Shown: piece after piece, positions 33,398 to 42,649 of the stretch
Position numbering within the stretch: position 1 is the stretch's first letter
Layout: each line of letters begins with the position of its first letter
Notes under the pieces: model-generated
Told to the model about the DNA's origin: nothing
Seen by the model: the letters and a program-made list of their open reading frames with translations, nothing else
Database searches by the model: none
From: Gemmatimonadaceae bacterium
GTDB taxonomy: Bacteria > Gemmatimonadota > Gemmatimonadetes > Gemmatimonadales > Gemmatimonadaceae
DNA: 64,000 nt
Assembly: GCA_036003045.1 (NCBI GenBank)
Contig: DASYSS010000085.1
Span: 156,431 to 220,430, forward strand
Direction of reading: 5' to 3'
Position numbers and translations under genes: made by a program

Positions 33398-34420
33398 ATG
33401 CGATTCCTCGTCTGGGGCGCAGGCGCGATCGGTGGAACACTCGGCGCCTACCTCGCGCGCGCGGGGCACGACGTAACGTTCGTCGACACGGTTACTGAAC
33501 ACGTTACGGCGATCGACAGCGCCGGCATCGTGATCACCGGACCGATCGCCGAGTTCACGCAGCGTGTGCCCGCGTTCACGCCGGTAACGTTGGCGGGCAC
33601 GTGGGACACGATCGTCCTCGCGACCAAGGCACACCATACTGAGGCGGCGACGCGAGCGATCCTGCCGCACTTGAGCGACGACGGTTGCGTGGTCTCGGCG
33701 CAGAACGGGCTCAATGAGCTCACGATCGCGCGTATCGTCGGCGAGACGCGCACCGTCGGCTCGTTCGTGAACTTCGGCGCGGACTACATCGAGCCCGGCG
33801 TCATTCATTACGGCGGACGCGGCGCGGTGGTGCTCGGCGAGATCGATGGGCGCGTCACTACCCGAATTTCCGCCATTCACGAGGCGTGGCTGCGCTTCGA
33901 CGATCGCGCCATCGTCACGCCGAACATCTTCGGGTATTTGTGGGGCAAGGAGGCGTATGGCGCGATGCTCTTCGCGACCGCTCTCACGAACGAGTCCATC
34001 GCCGACGCGCTGGCGATGTCGCGCTATCGGAATCTCTACGTCGCCCTGGCGCGCGAGATTTTGGGAGTCGCTCAGGCGCGCGGCGTGACGCCAGAAGCGT
34101 TCGACGGATTCGACCCGTCGGCGTACCTGCCATCGGCCTCGGATGACGCCGCGGCTGCCTCGCTCGACGCGCTGGTCGCGCACAACCGGAAGTCGGCCAA
34201 GACCCACAGCGGCATCTGGCGCGACCTCGCGGTGCGCAAGCGGCGCACCGAAGTCGATGCGCAACTCGGCATCGTCGTCACGCTCGGCAATGAGGCCGGC
34301 GTCGCGACGCCGCTCACGGCGCGATTGGTCGAGTTGATCCACGAAATCGAGGACGCACGGCGGCCTCAGTCGCTCGAGACCCTCGACGCGCTCACCACCG
34401 CGCAGCCCGCGTTCCGCTGA
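33398..34420 (+). CDS. ketopantoate reductase-family NADP-dependent oxidoreductase (ApbA/PanE-like)
   Basis: A 340-residue reductase. The N-terminal Rossmann fold has GAGAIGGTLGAYLARAGHDV; ATKAHHTEAA and SAQNGLNE are typical of the ketopantoate reductase family, and a helical C-terminal domain follows. The gene starts nine bases after the creatininase stop. True PanE makes pantoate for CoA, but this copy is embedded in a catabolic operon and is probably a paralogue acting on another 2-keto or 2-hydroxy acid. Confidence 0.82.
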   Translation: MRFLVWGAGAIGGTLGAYLARAGHDVTFVDTVTEHVTAIDSAGIVITGPIAEFTQRVPAFTPVTLAGTWDTIVLATKAHHTEAATRAILPHLSDDGCVVSAQNGLNELTIARIVGETRTVGSFVNFGADYIEPGVIHYGGRGAVVLGEIDGRVTTRISAIHEAWLRFDDRAIVTPNIFGYLWGKEAYGAMLFATALTNESIADALAMSRYRNLYVALAREILGVAQARGVTPEAFDGFDPSAYLPSASDDAAAASLDALVAHNRKSAKTHSGIWRDLAVRKRRTEVDAQLGIVVTLGNEAGVATPLTARLVELIHEIEDARRPQSLETLDALTTAQPAFR

Positions 34421-35187
34421 TGGAATTCGATTTTGGCGGCAAGACGATCGTCGTGACCGGCGCGGCTCACGGATTTGGCCGCGCCATCAGCCTCGCCTTC
34501 GCGCGGCGGGGCGGAAACGTGTGGGCCTGCGACGTGCTCGCGGACGAGCTGCGTGAAACCGAGCGGCTCGCGCGCGGCCATGACGGCGCGTGCTCCACGC
34601 GCGTCGTCGACGTTCGCGACAAGGACGCGGTCGACCGATTCGTCGAAGAAGCGGGCGCCGCGTCCAGCCGCATCGACGTGCTGGTGAACAACGCCGGCGG
34701 CGTCCTCGGTCAGATCGGGCGCCCTCTCGAGCAGATCGCGCCGAACGAGTGGCAAAGCATCTTCGACGTCAACGTGAGCGGCGCGTTCTACTGCTCGCAG
34801 GCGGCGGCGCCGCGAATGAAAGCGGCACGCGCCGGGCGAATCGTCAACATCTCGAGCGGCGCGGGACTCGGCATCAGTCTCACGGGCATTCAGGCCTATG
34901 CCGCGGCCAAGGCGGCGCAAATCGGATTGACTCGCCAGCTGGCGCACGAGCTCGGCGCGTGGGGCATCACCGTGAACAACATCGCGCCCGGTTTCGTTCG
35001 CTCGAATCCGACGACAGAGCGCCAGTGGGAGTCGTACGGCGAGGCGGGGCAACGCGAGCTCGTCGAACGCATCGCGCTCAAACGGCTCGGGACACCGGAC
35101 GACATCGCGCACGCGGTGCTCTTCTTCGCGTCGGATTACGCGGGGTGGATCACGGGGCAGGTGTTGTCGGTGGACGGAGGCAAATGA
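34420..35187 (+). CDS. SDR family NAD(P)-dependent oxidoreductase
   Basis: A 255-residue classical SDR. Cofactor motif TGAAHGFGRAI, LVNNAGG, the catalytic Ser in ISSGAG, and Tyr-Lys in YAAAKAA are all present; the C-terminus GQVLSVDGGK is typical. Its ATG overlaps the preceding stop (TGATG) and its own stop overlaps the M20 peptidase start. It presumably oxidises a hydroxy intermediate in the pathway of the operon. Cofactor preference cannot be stated surely. Confidence 0.92.
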   Translation: MEFDFGGKTIVVTGAAHGFGRAISLAFARRGGNVWACDVLADELRETERLARGHDGACSTRVVDVRDKDAVDRFVEEAGAASSRIDVLVNNAGGVLGQIGRPLEQIAPNEWQSIFDVNVSGAFYCSQAAAPRMKAARAGRIVNISSGAGLGISLTGIQAYAAAKAAQIGLTRQLAHELGAWGITVNNIAPGFVRSNPTTERQWESYGEAGQRELVERIALKRLGTPDDIAHAVLFFASDYAGWITGQVLSVDGGK

Positions 35188-36602
35188 TGAGCGCCGCTTC
35201 GACCGAGCCGTCGACGCCGGCGCGGCTCGCCGCCGTACTCGCGGCGCTGCAATCGAGCCACGAACGGATTCTCGACGAGTTGATCGAGTTCGCGTCGATT
35301 CCGAGCGTGAGCACCGATCCCGCGCACGCGGCTGCCGTCGCCGCGGCGACGGGTTGGGTGGCCGCGAAGCTCGCGGCCGCGGGACCGATCAAGGTCAGAA
35401 CGATCGCGACGGCCGGCAATCCGGTGGTGTATGGCGAGTGGCTCGGCACGCCTCACGCAATGACGGCCCTCGTCTACGGCCACTACGACGTGCAGCCGCC
35501 GGATCCGCTGGAAAAGTGGCAAAGCCCCCCGTTCACGCCGACGATCCGCGGCGGGAAGCTCTACGCGCGCGGCGTGTCCGACGACAAGGGGCCGATGCTC
35601 ATTCCGATCAAGGTGGCCGAGGCGTTTTTCGCCGCCGACGGCACGCTCCCGATCAATCTGAAGTTCATGTTCGAGGGCGAGGAGGAAATCGGCAGCCCGA
35701 GCCTCGATGCGTTCATTCGCGACCACAAGGAGCTGCTGGCCGCCGACTTCGTGATCTCTGCCGACGGCGCGATGTGGCGCATCGACGAGCCGTCGCTCAC
35801 CGTGTCGAGTCGCGGTCTCGCGGGCCTCGAGCTGACGCTCGCGGCGGCAGCGAAGGATTTGCACTCAGGGCGACACGGCGGCGCGGTCGCCAACCCGCTG
35901 CACGCGATGGCGCAACTCGTCGCGTCGCTGCACGACGCGAACGGCCGCGTCGCCGTCGACGGTTTCTACGACGATGTGCGGGAGTTGTCGCGAGCCGAGC
36001 GCGAGGCGATTGCCGCGCTGCCCTTCGACGAGCAAACGTACCTCGCGCAGGTCGGCGCGCCTTCCGCCTTTGGTGAGCCGGGATATTCGACCCTCGAGCG
36101 GCAGTGGACGCGGCCCACGCTCGAGGTCAACGGAATGTGGGGCGGGTACGAGGGGCCGGGTTCGAAGACCGTGATCCCGAGCGAAGCCCACGCGAAGATC
36201 ACGTGTCGTCTGGTGCCCGATCAGGATCCGTCGCGAATCGTCGAGATCGTGAGGCGACACCTCGAGTCGCACGTTCCACCGGGGACGCGATTGTCGATCT
36301 CGGCCATGGACCACGGCGCCGGCGCGTCACACATCGAGCCCGACCATTTCGCGCTCGAGGCTGCCGACCGGGCGCTCCACGCAGTATATGGTAGTCGTCC
36401 GCTTCGCGTCCGCATGGGCGGCACCGTACCGATCGGCGAGCTGTTCCAGCGACACATGGGGTTGAGCACCGTGTTCTTCTCGTTCTCGACGGCGGACGAG
36501 GACTTCCACGCGCCGAACGAGTTCTTTCGCGTGCATCGGCTGCACGAGGGACTCGAGGCGTGGGCGCGGTACTGGACGATTCTAGGTGAGAGGCAAGCAT
36601 GA
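35184..36602 (+). CDS. M20 family dipeptidase
   Basis: A 472-residue metallopeptidase of the M20A dipeptidase type. I start it at ATG 35184, overlapping the SDR stop; an upstream ATG would run over the SDR gene. The zinc ligands and base are visible: His99 in YGHYDVQPP, the Asp in ARGVSDDKG, Glu-Glu in FEGEEEIGSPS, and a His near the C-terminus (HRLHEGLEAW). The dimerisation lid is present (DLHSGRHGGAVANPLHAMA). It should hydrolyse dipeptides or N-acyl amino acids delivered by the APC permease encoded next. Confidence 0.93.
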   Translation: MMSAASTEPSTPARLAAVLAALQSSHERILDELIEFASIPSVSTDPAHAAAVAAATGWVAAKLAAAGPIKVRTIATAGNPVVYGEWLGTPHAMTALVYGHYDVQPPDPLEKWQSPPFTPTIRGGKLYARGVSDDKGPMLIPIKVAEAFFAADGTLPINLKFMFEGEEEIGSPSLDAFIRDHKELLAADFVISADGAMWRIDEPSLTVSSRGLAGLELTLAAAAKDLHSGRHGGAVANPLHAMAQLVASLHDANGRVAVDGFYDDVRELSRAEREAIAALPFDEQTYLAQVGAPSAFGEPGYSTLERQWTRPTLEVNGMWGGYEGPGSKTVIPSEAHAKITCRLVPDQDPSRIVEIVRRHLESHVPPGTRLSISAMDHGAGASHIEPDHFALEAADRALHAVYGSRPLRVRMGGTVPIGELFQRHMGLSTVFFSFSTADEDFHAPNEFFRVHRLHEGLEAWARYWTILGERQA

Positions 36603-38065
36603 CCGACGACGGAACGTCCACCATCGGGTCGGCGAGCGCCGAGCTCGCGCAGGCCGAGGCCGCGGTCGAGGCGCACAGCGCCGCGCTCAAGAAGGAACTG
36701 GGCGTCGGCGACCTCGTTCTGACGCAGATCCTGTTCATCGTCGGGCTCACGTGGATCGGCGTCGCCGGCAAGCTCGGACCGTCGCACGTCGTGCTTTGGT
36801 CGCTGGCCCTCGTGCTGTTCTATTTGCCGTCGGCGGCGGTCGTCATCTACCTGAACAAGCTGATGCCGCTCGAGGGCGGACTCTATCAGTGGGCGAAGCT
36901 CGGGTTCAACGAGATGATCGGCTTCATGCTCGCGTGGAACCTCTGGCTCTACGTGATCATGAGTCTGTCGGAAATCGGGTTGCAGTGCACCACGTACCTC
37001 TCCTACGCCATCGGGCCGAGCGCGGACTGGATCCGCTCGAGCTCCTGGTTCGTCGGTGTGTCGGCCGCGGTCATCCTCGCCTTCATGGTCGCGGCGTCGG
37101 TGATCGGGTTGTCGATCGGCAAGTGGGTGCACAACATCGGCGGCGTGTTCATGCTCATCGTGTTCGCCGGGCTGCTCGCGTTGCCGCTGATCGGTCTCGC
37201 TACGGGCCACTTGCGCGAGTACCACCCGCTGCGCACGGAGATGCCGGCCGTGTCGCTCTTCAACCTGAACATCCTCGGCAAGCTCGGATTCGGCGCGCTC
37301 GGCGGATTCGAATACGTGGCGATTCTCGCCGGTGAGACCAGGTCGCCGGCGCGCTCGGTGGGACGGTCGGTGGTCATCGCCGCGCCGATCGTCGCGTTGA
37401 TGTTCGTACTCGGCACGAGCACCGTCATCGCCTACATCCCGGCCGACCAGATCGATCTGATCGGCCCGATGGCGCAGGTGCTGCGCGTCGGGTTCGGGCC
37501 GTTCGGAATCGCCACGCAGCTCGTGACGATTGCGATCTTGATGACGCTCGGCATGCGCATCGCGCAAGTGAGCGTCAGCTTCACCGCCGTCGCGCGCTTG
37601 CCGATGGTGGCGGGCTGGGATCGCCTCCTGCCGCCGTGGTTCAGCCGCCTCCATCCCAAGTACCGCACACCCGTGAACTCGATCTTGCTCGTCGGCGTCG
37701 TCTCGTTCGTGATCGGCCTGCTCAGTTTGATCGGTGTCGGTCAGGCCGAAGCATTCCAACTCATCTGGAACGCCGGCGGGATCTTCTACGCGCTCACGTA
37801 CCTGGTGATGTTCGCGATTCCGCTGATCGGCCTGCGCGGCATCAAACCCGCGCCGTCGATGTGGCTCAAGATCACGTCGCTTTCCGGTTTGCTCATGACC
37901 GCGCTTTACTGCGCGCTGTCGATCTTCCCGATCATCCAAGTGGCGAGCGTCACGACGTTCGCGCTGAAGATCTTGCTCGTTCTGCTCGTCGCGAACGCAA
38001 TCGGCGTCGGGCTCTACGTCTCGGCGCGACGAAAGCCAGTTGGCGTCGCGGTCACTGAGGCCTGA
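36599..38065 (+). CDS. APC family amino-acid/polyamine permease
   Basis: A 488-residue transporter with 12 predicted helices. Diagnostic features are the first-helix LTQILFIVGLTWIGVAGKLG, GGLYQWAKLGFNEMIGF, and FGALGGFEYVAILAGETRSPARS, which is close to the amino-acid transporter signature. The N-terminus is a cytosolic tail with alternating Glu/Ala. ATGA overlap with the M20 gene makes it the last gene of the operon. It probably imports the amide- or peptide-like substrate degraded by the neighbouring enzymes. Confidence 0.92.
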   Translation: MTDDGTSTIGSASAELAQAEAAVEAHSAALKKELGVGDLVLTQILFIVGLTWIGVAGKLGPSHVVLWSLALVLFYLPSAAVVIYLNKLMPLEGGLYQWAKLGFNEMIGFMLAWNLWLYVIMSLSEIGLQCTTYLSYAIGPSADWIRSSSWFVGVSAAVILAFMVAASVIGLSIGKWVHNIGGVFMLIVFAGLLALPLIGLATGHLREYHPLRTEMPAVSLFNLNILGKLGFGALGGFEYVAILAGETRSPARSVGRSVVIAAPIVALMFVLGTSTVIAYIPADQIDLIGPMAQVLRVGFGPFGIATQLVTIAILMTLGMRIAQVSVSFTAVARLPMVAGWDRLLPPWFSRLHPKYRTPVNSILLVGVVSFVIGLLSLIGVGQAEAFQLIWNAGGIFYALTYLVMFAIPLIGLRGIKPAPSMWLKITSLSGLLMTALYCALSIFPIIQVASVTTFALKILLVLLVANAIGVGLYVSARRKPVGVAVTEA

Positions 38066-38231
38066 TCAACGCGCAGCTTTCCACGGACGCCAGAAGATGC
38101 CGAGGGCGATGACCTGGCCTCGAGGTCGTGAGGTGACGGCCGGCGGGTCCTTACACGCCCGCATCGATCCCGGCTTCGCCGAGCAACTTGAAGTCTGGTC
38201 CCGCGCGCGCAACTCGTGCACCAGGGTTTCG

Positions 38232-38253
38232 GCCGGCGGACCCTTCCGCCGGC
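38232..38253. terminator. hairpin terminator after the Ig-like gene
   Basis: Perfect 9-base arms GCCGGCGGA (38232-38240) and TCCGCCGGC (38245-38253) with a 4-base loop lie between the convergent APC permease and Ig-like lipoprotein genes, six bases from the latter's stop. Confidence 0.6.
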
Positions 38254-38258
38254 GATGC

Positions 38259-40124
38259 TTAGTTGATGGTCAACACCAACGGGCTGAACTTGATGTCGAT
38301 CCCGCCGATCTGGACGGAGATGCCGTCTGCTCCGGTGGTTGCGGGCGCCGTGTAGGTCGCGGTACAAGCGCCATTGACGCACGTGAAGGCGCCGACCGCG
38401 CCGCGTGTCACCGCGACGGTGAAGTCGGCCGGCACGGTGGTCTTCACGAAATTGTTGAAGATGTCGCGGATCTTGACCGTCACGGTCGCGGTACCGTTCG
38501 CGGCGATGGTCGTCGCCGAGATCTCGACGGTCGACTTGGTCACGTCCGGATCGGCGGCGACCACCAGCACCGAGCGTCTGAGAATGATGCGCCCCGTGGA
38601 ATCGGCCAGGTTCACCAGCGGCGTCGTCGGAACGGCGGTCAGCGTGTAGGTCGCCGCGCTGTCGGGCGGCGTCCACGTGGTGCTCGCCTGGCCGTTGATG
38701 TCCGTCACGACCGTGGCCGGTATGAGACCAGCGGGGGCCGAAAACCGAACAGGCGCTCCAGACGCCGGGAGACCTGTCGAGTCGAAGGCGGTGAGCGAGA
38801 CGCCGAGCAGCGTGTGTCCGGCCTTCACGGTGTCGACCTTCACGATCGTAATGTTCGACTCATTGATCGTGACCGGAACCTGTGGCGCGAGCGGATTGCT
38901 ATCCGGCAGCGTGATGCCGGTGATCGCCGGCGTCAGCACGGCGACCGTACCGACGTTCACGGTCGCGTTGGGTCCGGCCCATGGTGCGTGGAACAGGACG
39001 CCGACGTTCGACGCGACGGACACCGTCGCGTCGGCGATCACCGCACCGCGCGCGTCGCGGGCGACGGGCCGCACCGGAATCGAATCGATGGCTGTCATCG
39101 CCGCGCGGAGCGCCTCGACGTTCGTGTAGCGAGCGACCTGCCGCACGATGTCCGTCACCGCGTCGCTCGCGACGATCGTGGATCCGTCCGGCGCGATGCC
39201 CTGAACGGCCACGGTCGCCGTGCCATTTCCGGAGGAGATGAGCCGCGGCGTCGCCATCGCGCCGGTCGCCGGGTTGCTGGTGCCCACGGTCACGCCGACG
39301 TGCACGATCACCGAATCGGCGGCGGTGAGCGGTACGAAGCGGATCGTCGTTCCGGCGAGTCCGTTGCCGCGGCGATCGGCCAGCGTGACGTTCGGCGCCA
39401 GCGAATCGCTGAAGCTCCACGAGCGCAATTGCCGCGTGGAGAGCGTGAGGGTGAGCACTTGGGCGACGCGCGCGACGACCGTGTCCGCGCATTTGGCCCC
39501 GGCCAGACAGAAATCCGACGTGGCGATGAGCGTGTCGGGGCCGTTCGACTTGGCGATGTAACGAAGGGTGTCGCCGTTGGTGACGGTCGCCGTGTGCGAA
39601 CCCACGTGGACCCAGCGCACGCCTTGGCCGCCTTTGGGTACCAACGCGCCGTTCACTCGCACGAGACCGGCCGCAATCGCGACGCCCGTGTCATTGACCG
39701 CGCTCAAGGTCGAATCGTGCGTCGTGAGGACGCGGACGCCGCCCACGACGACGGTCTCGTTGCGCGAGGCCGGCGTGGTGACGAACCGGGGATCGGGAAG
39801 CGCGATCGTCACTGCCGAGCGTCCGACCTTCTGGCCAACGAGCCTTCGAATGCGACCGCTCGACGTGTCGGAGGTTCCAGGCGACGCGAACGCGACGACG
39901 CTGTTGTCGGCCGAGGTCCAATTGAACGTCAACGATTGGATTTGATGTCCGGAGGCGTCGAGAGCCTGCGCGGCCGCGACGCTCGAGTCGCCGACGACGA
40001 GTGTGTCGTGCGAGACGTCGATGCGCAGCTGCGCTCCGAAGGTCTGCGGGCCGTTGGGAAGATTTTCGTCGCAGGCGGAAGCGACGATCAATCCGGCGCA
40101 AAGGAACGGGAGGGCTCGTCGCAT
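38259..40124 (-). CDS. Ig-like (Big-1/invasin-type) surface lipoprotein
   Basis: A 621-residue predicted lipoprotein. ATG 40124 (RRALPFLCAGLIVASAC, Cys18) overlaps the stop of the upstream gene (TGATG). The rest is all beta: at least four to five Ig-like repeats with patterns such as VTDINGQASTTWTPPDSAATYTLTA and TVTVKIRDIFNNFVKT, typical of bacterial Ig-like domain group 1. It has no enzyme motif. Such proteins act as stalks or adhesins on the outer surface. The N-terminal section (LRIDVSHDTLVVGDSSVAAA) also has an Ig-like look. It is cotranscribed with a small outer-membrane-like protein. Confidence 0.78.
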   Translation of the reverse strand: MRRALPFLCAGLIVASACDENLPNGPQTFGAQLRIDVSHDTLVVGDSSVAAAQALDASGHQIQSLTFNWTSADNSVVAFASPGTSDTSSGRIRRLVGQKVGRSAVTIALPDPRFVTTPASRNETVVVGGVRVLTTHDSTLSAVNDTGVAIAAGLVRVNGALVPKGGQGVRWVHVGSHTATVTNGDTLRYIAKSNGPDTLIATSDFCLAGAKCADTVVARVAQVLTLTLSTRQLRSWSFSDSLAPNVTLADRRGNGLAGTTIRFVPLTAADSVIVHVGVTVGTSNPATGAMATPRLISSGNGTATVAVQGIAPDGSTIVASDAVTDIVRQVARYTNVEALRAAMTAIDSIPVRPVARDARGAVIADATVSVASNVGVLFHAPWAGPNATVNVGTVAVLTPAITGITLPDSNPLAPQVPVTINESNITIVKVDTVKAGHTLLGVSLTAFDSTGLPASGAPVRFSAPAGLIPATVVTDINGQASTTWTPPDSAATYTLTAVPTTPLVNLADSTGRIILRRSVLVVAADPDVTKSTVEISATTIAANGTATVTVKIRDIFNNFVKTTVPADFTVAVTRGAVGAFTCVNGACTATYTAPATTGADGISVQIGGIDIKFSPLVLTIN

Positions 40125-40744
40125 CAGCGGACCCCTCCGACGCGAGGCACGCGGATCGATAGCCCGACACCGATCAGACCGCGCGACCGATCGTCCTCGA
40201 GCGTCGCGCCGCTGAAGTACCACTCCGAAGCGCTCGCGCGGATCGCGATCACGCGATAAAGCGGCACCTCGAGCGTGAGTCCGACACCGCCGCCGAACGA
40301 GCCGGACGACGAAAAGCTGTACCTCGGCACGTGGCCGACGACGCCGTTCGTGCCGATGAAGTCGTAGCCGGTCGAGTCGACGGAGCGCTGTGCCTGTCCG
40401 CCGAACGCGCCGATCGACGGAATGGCGAGGAGACGTCCCCATGCCAGTGGCAAACCAGCCGAAACAAACCCGCCCTGCACCGTGCTCAGGTCGCGCGCGA
40501 TCCGCAGATACCCGGCGTCGACTGCCCAGTGCGGACGGCGCAGCGACACGTCGGCGGACATACTGCCCAACGCATTCCGGTTGAGAGGGAGCGCGTTGGC
40601 CTGCAACCACTCGCCGCCGAGGACGACGCCGTGGTTGAACGTCGGGCTGGTGGAGGTAGAACGCTGCGCAAAAGTGGGAGAGGCGCAGGCCAAGCTTGCG
40701 ACCACCACCGAGGCGCGGGCAGCGTTCCGAGAGAGGCGAGACAT
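40124..40744 (-). CDS. putative outer-membrane beta-barrel protein
   Basis: A 206-residue exported protein with signal MSRLSRNAARASVVVASLACASPTFA. The mature part alternates polar and hydrophobic residues, is rich in Gly/Ser and has aromatic girdles (HWAVDAGYLRIARD, SGSFGGGVGLTLEVPLYR), and ends GLIGVGLSIRVPR. These are hallmarks of a small 8- to 10-stranded barrel. No family was recognised. It is translationally linked to the Ig-like lipoprotein, so the pair may form a surface complex. Confidence 0.6.
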   Translation of the reverse strand: MSRLSRNAARASVVVASLACASPTFAQRSTSTSPTFNHGVVLGGEWLQANALPLNRNALGSMSADVSLRRPHWAVDAGYLRIARDLSTVQGGFVSAGLPLAWGRLLAIPSIGAFGGQAQRSVDSTGYDFIGTNGVVGHVPRYSFSSSGSFGGGVGLTLEVPLYRVIAIRASASEWYFSGATLEDDRSRGLIGVGLSIRVPRVGGVR

Positions 40745-41106
40745 GTGAGTGAGAAAAACGTTAGGCTGGACTCACGGTCGCCATCGGCGGCGTTGCAACC
40801 GCAAGCTTCAATTGTAGTCCATATATATGATGCCGCCGACAAAAACGCGAGAGGGTCGCCGCAGAATGGGACCGCCCATCTCTGAGGCGATGCAACAGGT
40901 CGTGGGCTTAACCGGACACCGTGAAAGCGCGTCACTACCGACAACGCAAAAACCTCAACGCAGACGACGCAGACCGGAATGACAATCCCGCAGTTGACAA
41001 GAATGACAATCTGCGGGATCGCGGTTCAAAATCCGGGTCGTCTGCGTTGAATTCCTCTCCGCCCCACCTAAGAACGCGCCGGGCGAGAAAAAGCGGCCGC
41101 TGACCG
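40745..41106. other. gene-free region with one repeat element
   Basis: This 362-base gap lies upstream of the beta-barrel gene and downstream of the FAD oxidoreductase operon. It holds an AT-rich stretch near 40817-40831 (CCATATATATGATG) that may be the promoter of the barrel gene and the ACGCAGA inverted-repeat copy at 40954-41052. No credible ORF was seen. Confidence 0.6.
40954..41052. repeat. inverted-repeat element, family ACGCAGA, copy 2
   Basis: Outer arms CTCAACGCAGACGACGCAGA (about 40954-40973) and the near complement TCGTCTGCGTTGAATT (41037-41052) match the arms of the element at 3658-3774. An inner inverted pair CAATCCCGCAG / CTGCGGGAT surrounds a TTGACAAGAATGACAA centre. It follows the end of the FAD oxidoreductase operon. 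Confidence 0.75.
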
Positions 41107-42645
41107 TTACCGCCCCCTCCCCAGAACGGCGCGCGCGGCGATCACGCCACGGAACTGCGCCTCCTCGAACAGCGACAAGCCGCTCAAGTCCGAGTGCGCG
41201 AGATGAAGTCCCGGCGGTAGCGACCGCGCCACGGCGGCGGTCGAGGCCAAGAAACCAACGGACGGCCGTACCATCGCGTGTCCGAGCCGCATCACGTCGA
41301 TCCGCGACACGCACTCGCGAATGTCGGGGTGTGCTCGTTCCAGATCGGCGACGATGCGATCGACGCAGTCGGGCCAAGTGAGCGCGAGCAGATCGCGCCG
41401 CCCGTCCGCCGGCGTGCGATTCGCCAGCGACCAGTAGTAGGTCCACACCGCGCGCTCCGAATGCGTGCGCAGCGACTGATGCGTCGCATCGACGTAGCCG
41501 AGCGACGGCGAATCGTAGATCACGTTGTCCCACGACAGCGGCGCACCGCGGCCGCGCTCCCGCGGCAAACGGTCGAGCGTAAGGTTCGCCGTCAGCCAAG
41601 GAGAGTAGACGAGCGGCACCCGCCGCGGCGCGAGCTCCGGAACGACGTGCGGCAGCAAGAACGACGGCGCCGCGAAGATCACCGACGCGGCGAGATACGT
41701 CCCCTTTGTCGAGATGACTCGCCAACGCGCGCCGGCTCGCTCGATTCGTGCCGCCGGCTCGGCGGGCCGAATGTGGTCCGCCAGCATCGCGATCAAGCGC
41801 TTCGCGATCCAGCCGTTTCCCTCAGGCCACGTGAGCGGTCCCTGCTCGTCGTGCGGGCGCGAGGCGAAGTAGTGGATGCCCGCCCACGCCGACGTGTCCC
41901 TCGCCAGCGCGCCGTAGTCGTCGCGGCACGCATAGTCGATGAACCAGCGCATCGCCGGCGTGTCGAGCTGATGCTGCGCGAGCCACTCCGCCATCGACAC
42001 ACGATCCAACGGAGAATCGCGCCGCACACCGTCGGCCATCGGGATCGTGAATTCACCGCTCGCCCGATGGGCGGCGATCAGCTCGTCGAAGCGGCTGAAC
42101 GCGGCGCGACCCGTGGCGTCGAGCGCGAAATCGGGCTCGATGCCGTCGTGCCACTCGCCGTGCGCGAAGAGACGCTCTTGCGGCGAGAAGCACAGATATC
42201 GCTCCTCCCACGCGCCGTCGCGCAGTACGTCGAGCTCCTCGAACAGCTCGCGCACGAGCGATGACTTGACGCCGGGCACCGGCACGTAGTGCGCCGCCCA
42301 CGGGTACGCCGAGACGTCGTTCTGGCCGGAGCGCGCGTTGCCGCCGGCCACCGATTCGAGCTCGAGGATCACGAAATCGGTCATGCCGCTGCGCCGCAGC
42401 TCCCAGCCGGCGCTCAATCCCGCGATTCCCCCCCCGACGATCACGATTGGGATGCGAGATTCGGGCGCGCGCGAAACCGGCATCGTCCCGTCGCGCAGCC
42501 GGTGACCGAACGCGCCGCCGTCGTCCACGAATCCACCGGCGATCGTTCGCGGCGATTTTCGCGTCAACCCGATGAGGGCGGGCGCGAGCAACGGCACTCC
42601 GACCAGTGGAGCCGTCAACGCGCCCAGAAACGCACGCCGCTTCAC
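41107..42645 (-). CDS. FAD-dependent amine oxidase-like oxidoreductase (Tat signal)
   Basis: A 512-residue flavoprotein starting at GTG 42645, four bases after the spermidine-synthase-like stop. The N-terminus MKRRAFLGALTAPLVGVPLL looks like a twin-arginine signal. The dinucleotide-binding motif GGGIAGLSAGWEL is at residues 71-83, followed by LELESVAGGNARSG as in the monoamine/polyamine oxidase and phytoene desaturase group. The C-terminus LAHSDLSGLSLFEEAQFRGV corresponds to the second FAD-contact segment. Given its place in an operon with AdoMet decarboxylase and an aminopropyltransferase-like protein, an amine substrate is a sensible guess, not shown. Confidence 0.75.
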   Translation of the reverse strand: MKRRAFLGALTAPLVGVPLLAPALIGLTRKSPRTIAGGFVDDGGAFGHRLRDGTMPVSRAPESRIPIVIVGGGIAGLSAGWELRRSGMTDFVILELESVAGGNARSGQNDVSAYPWAAHYVPVPGVKSSLVRELFEELDVLRDGAWEERYLCFSPQERLFAHGEWHDGIEPDFALDATGRAAFSRFDELIAAHRASGEFTIPMADGVRRDSPLDRVSMAEWLAQHQLDTPAMRWFIDYACRDDYGALARDTSAWAGIHYFASRPHDEQGPLTWPEGNGWIAKRLIAMLADHIRPAEPAARIERAGARWRVISTKGTYLAASVIFAAPSFLLPHVVPELAPRRVPLVYSPWLTANLTLDRLPRERGRGAPLSWDNVIYDSPSLGYVDATHQSLRTHSERAVWTYYWSLANRTPADGRRDLLALTWPDCVDRIVADLERAHPDIRECVSRIDVMRLGHAMVRPSVGFLASTAAVARSLPPGLHLAHSDLSGLSLFEEAQFRGVIAARAVLGRGR

Positions 42646-42649
42646 GACG

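Noticed and set aside
33398..34420. Bona fide panE of pantothenate synthesis
   Set aside because: It sits within a catabolic operon and no other pantothenate gene is near, so only the family name is given.
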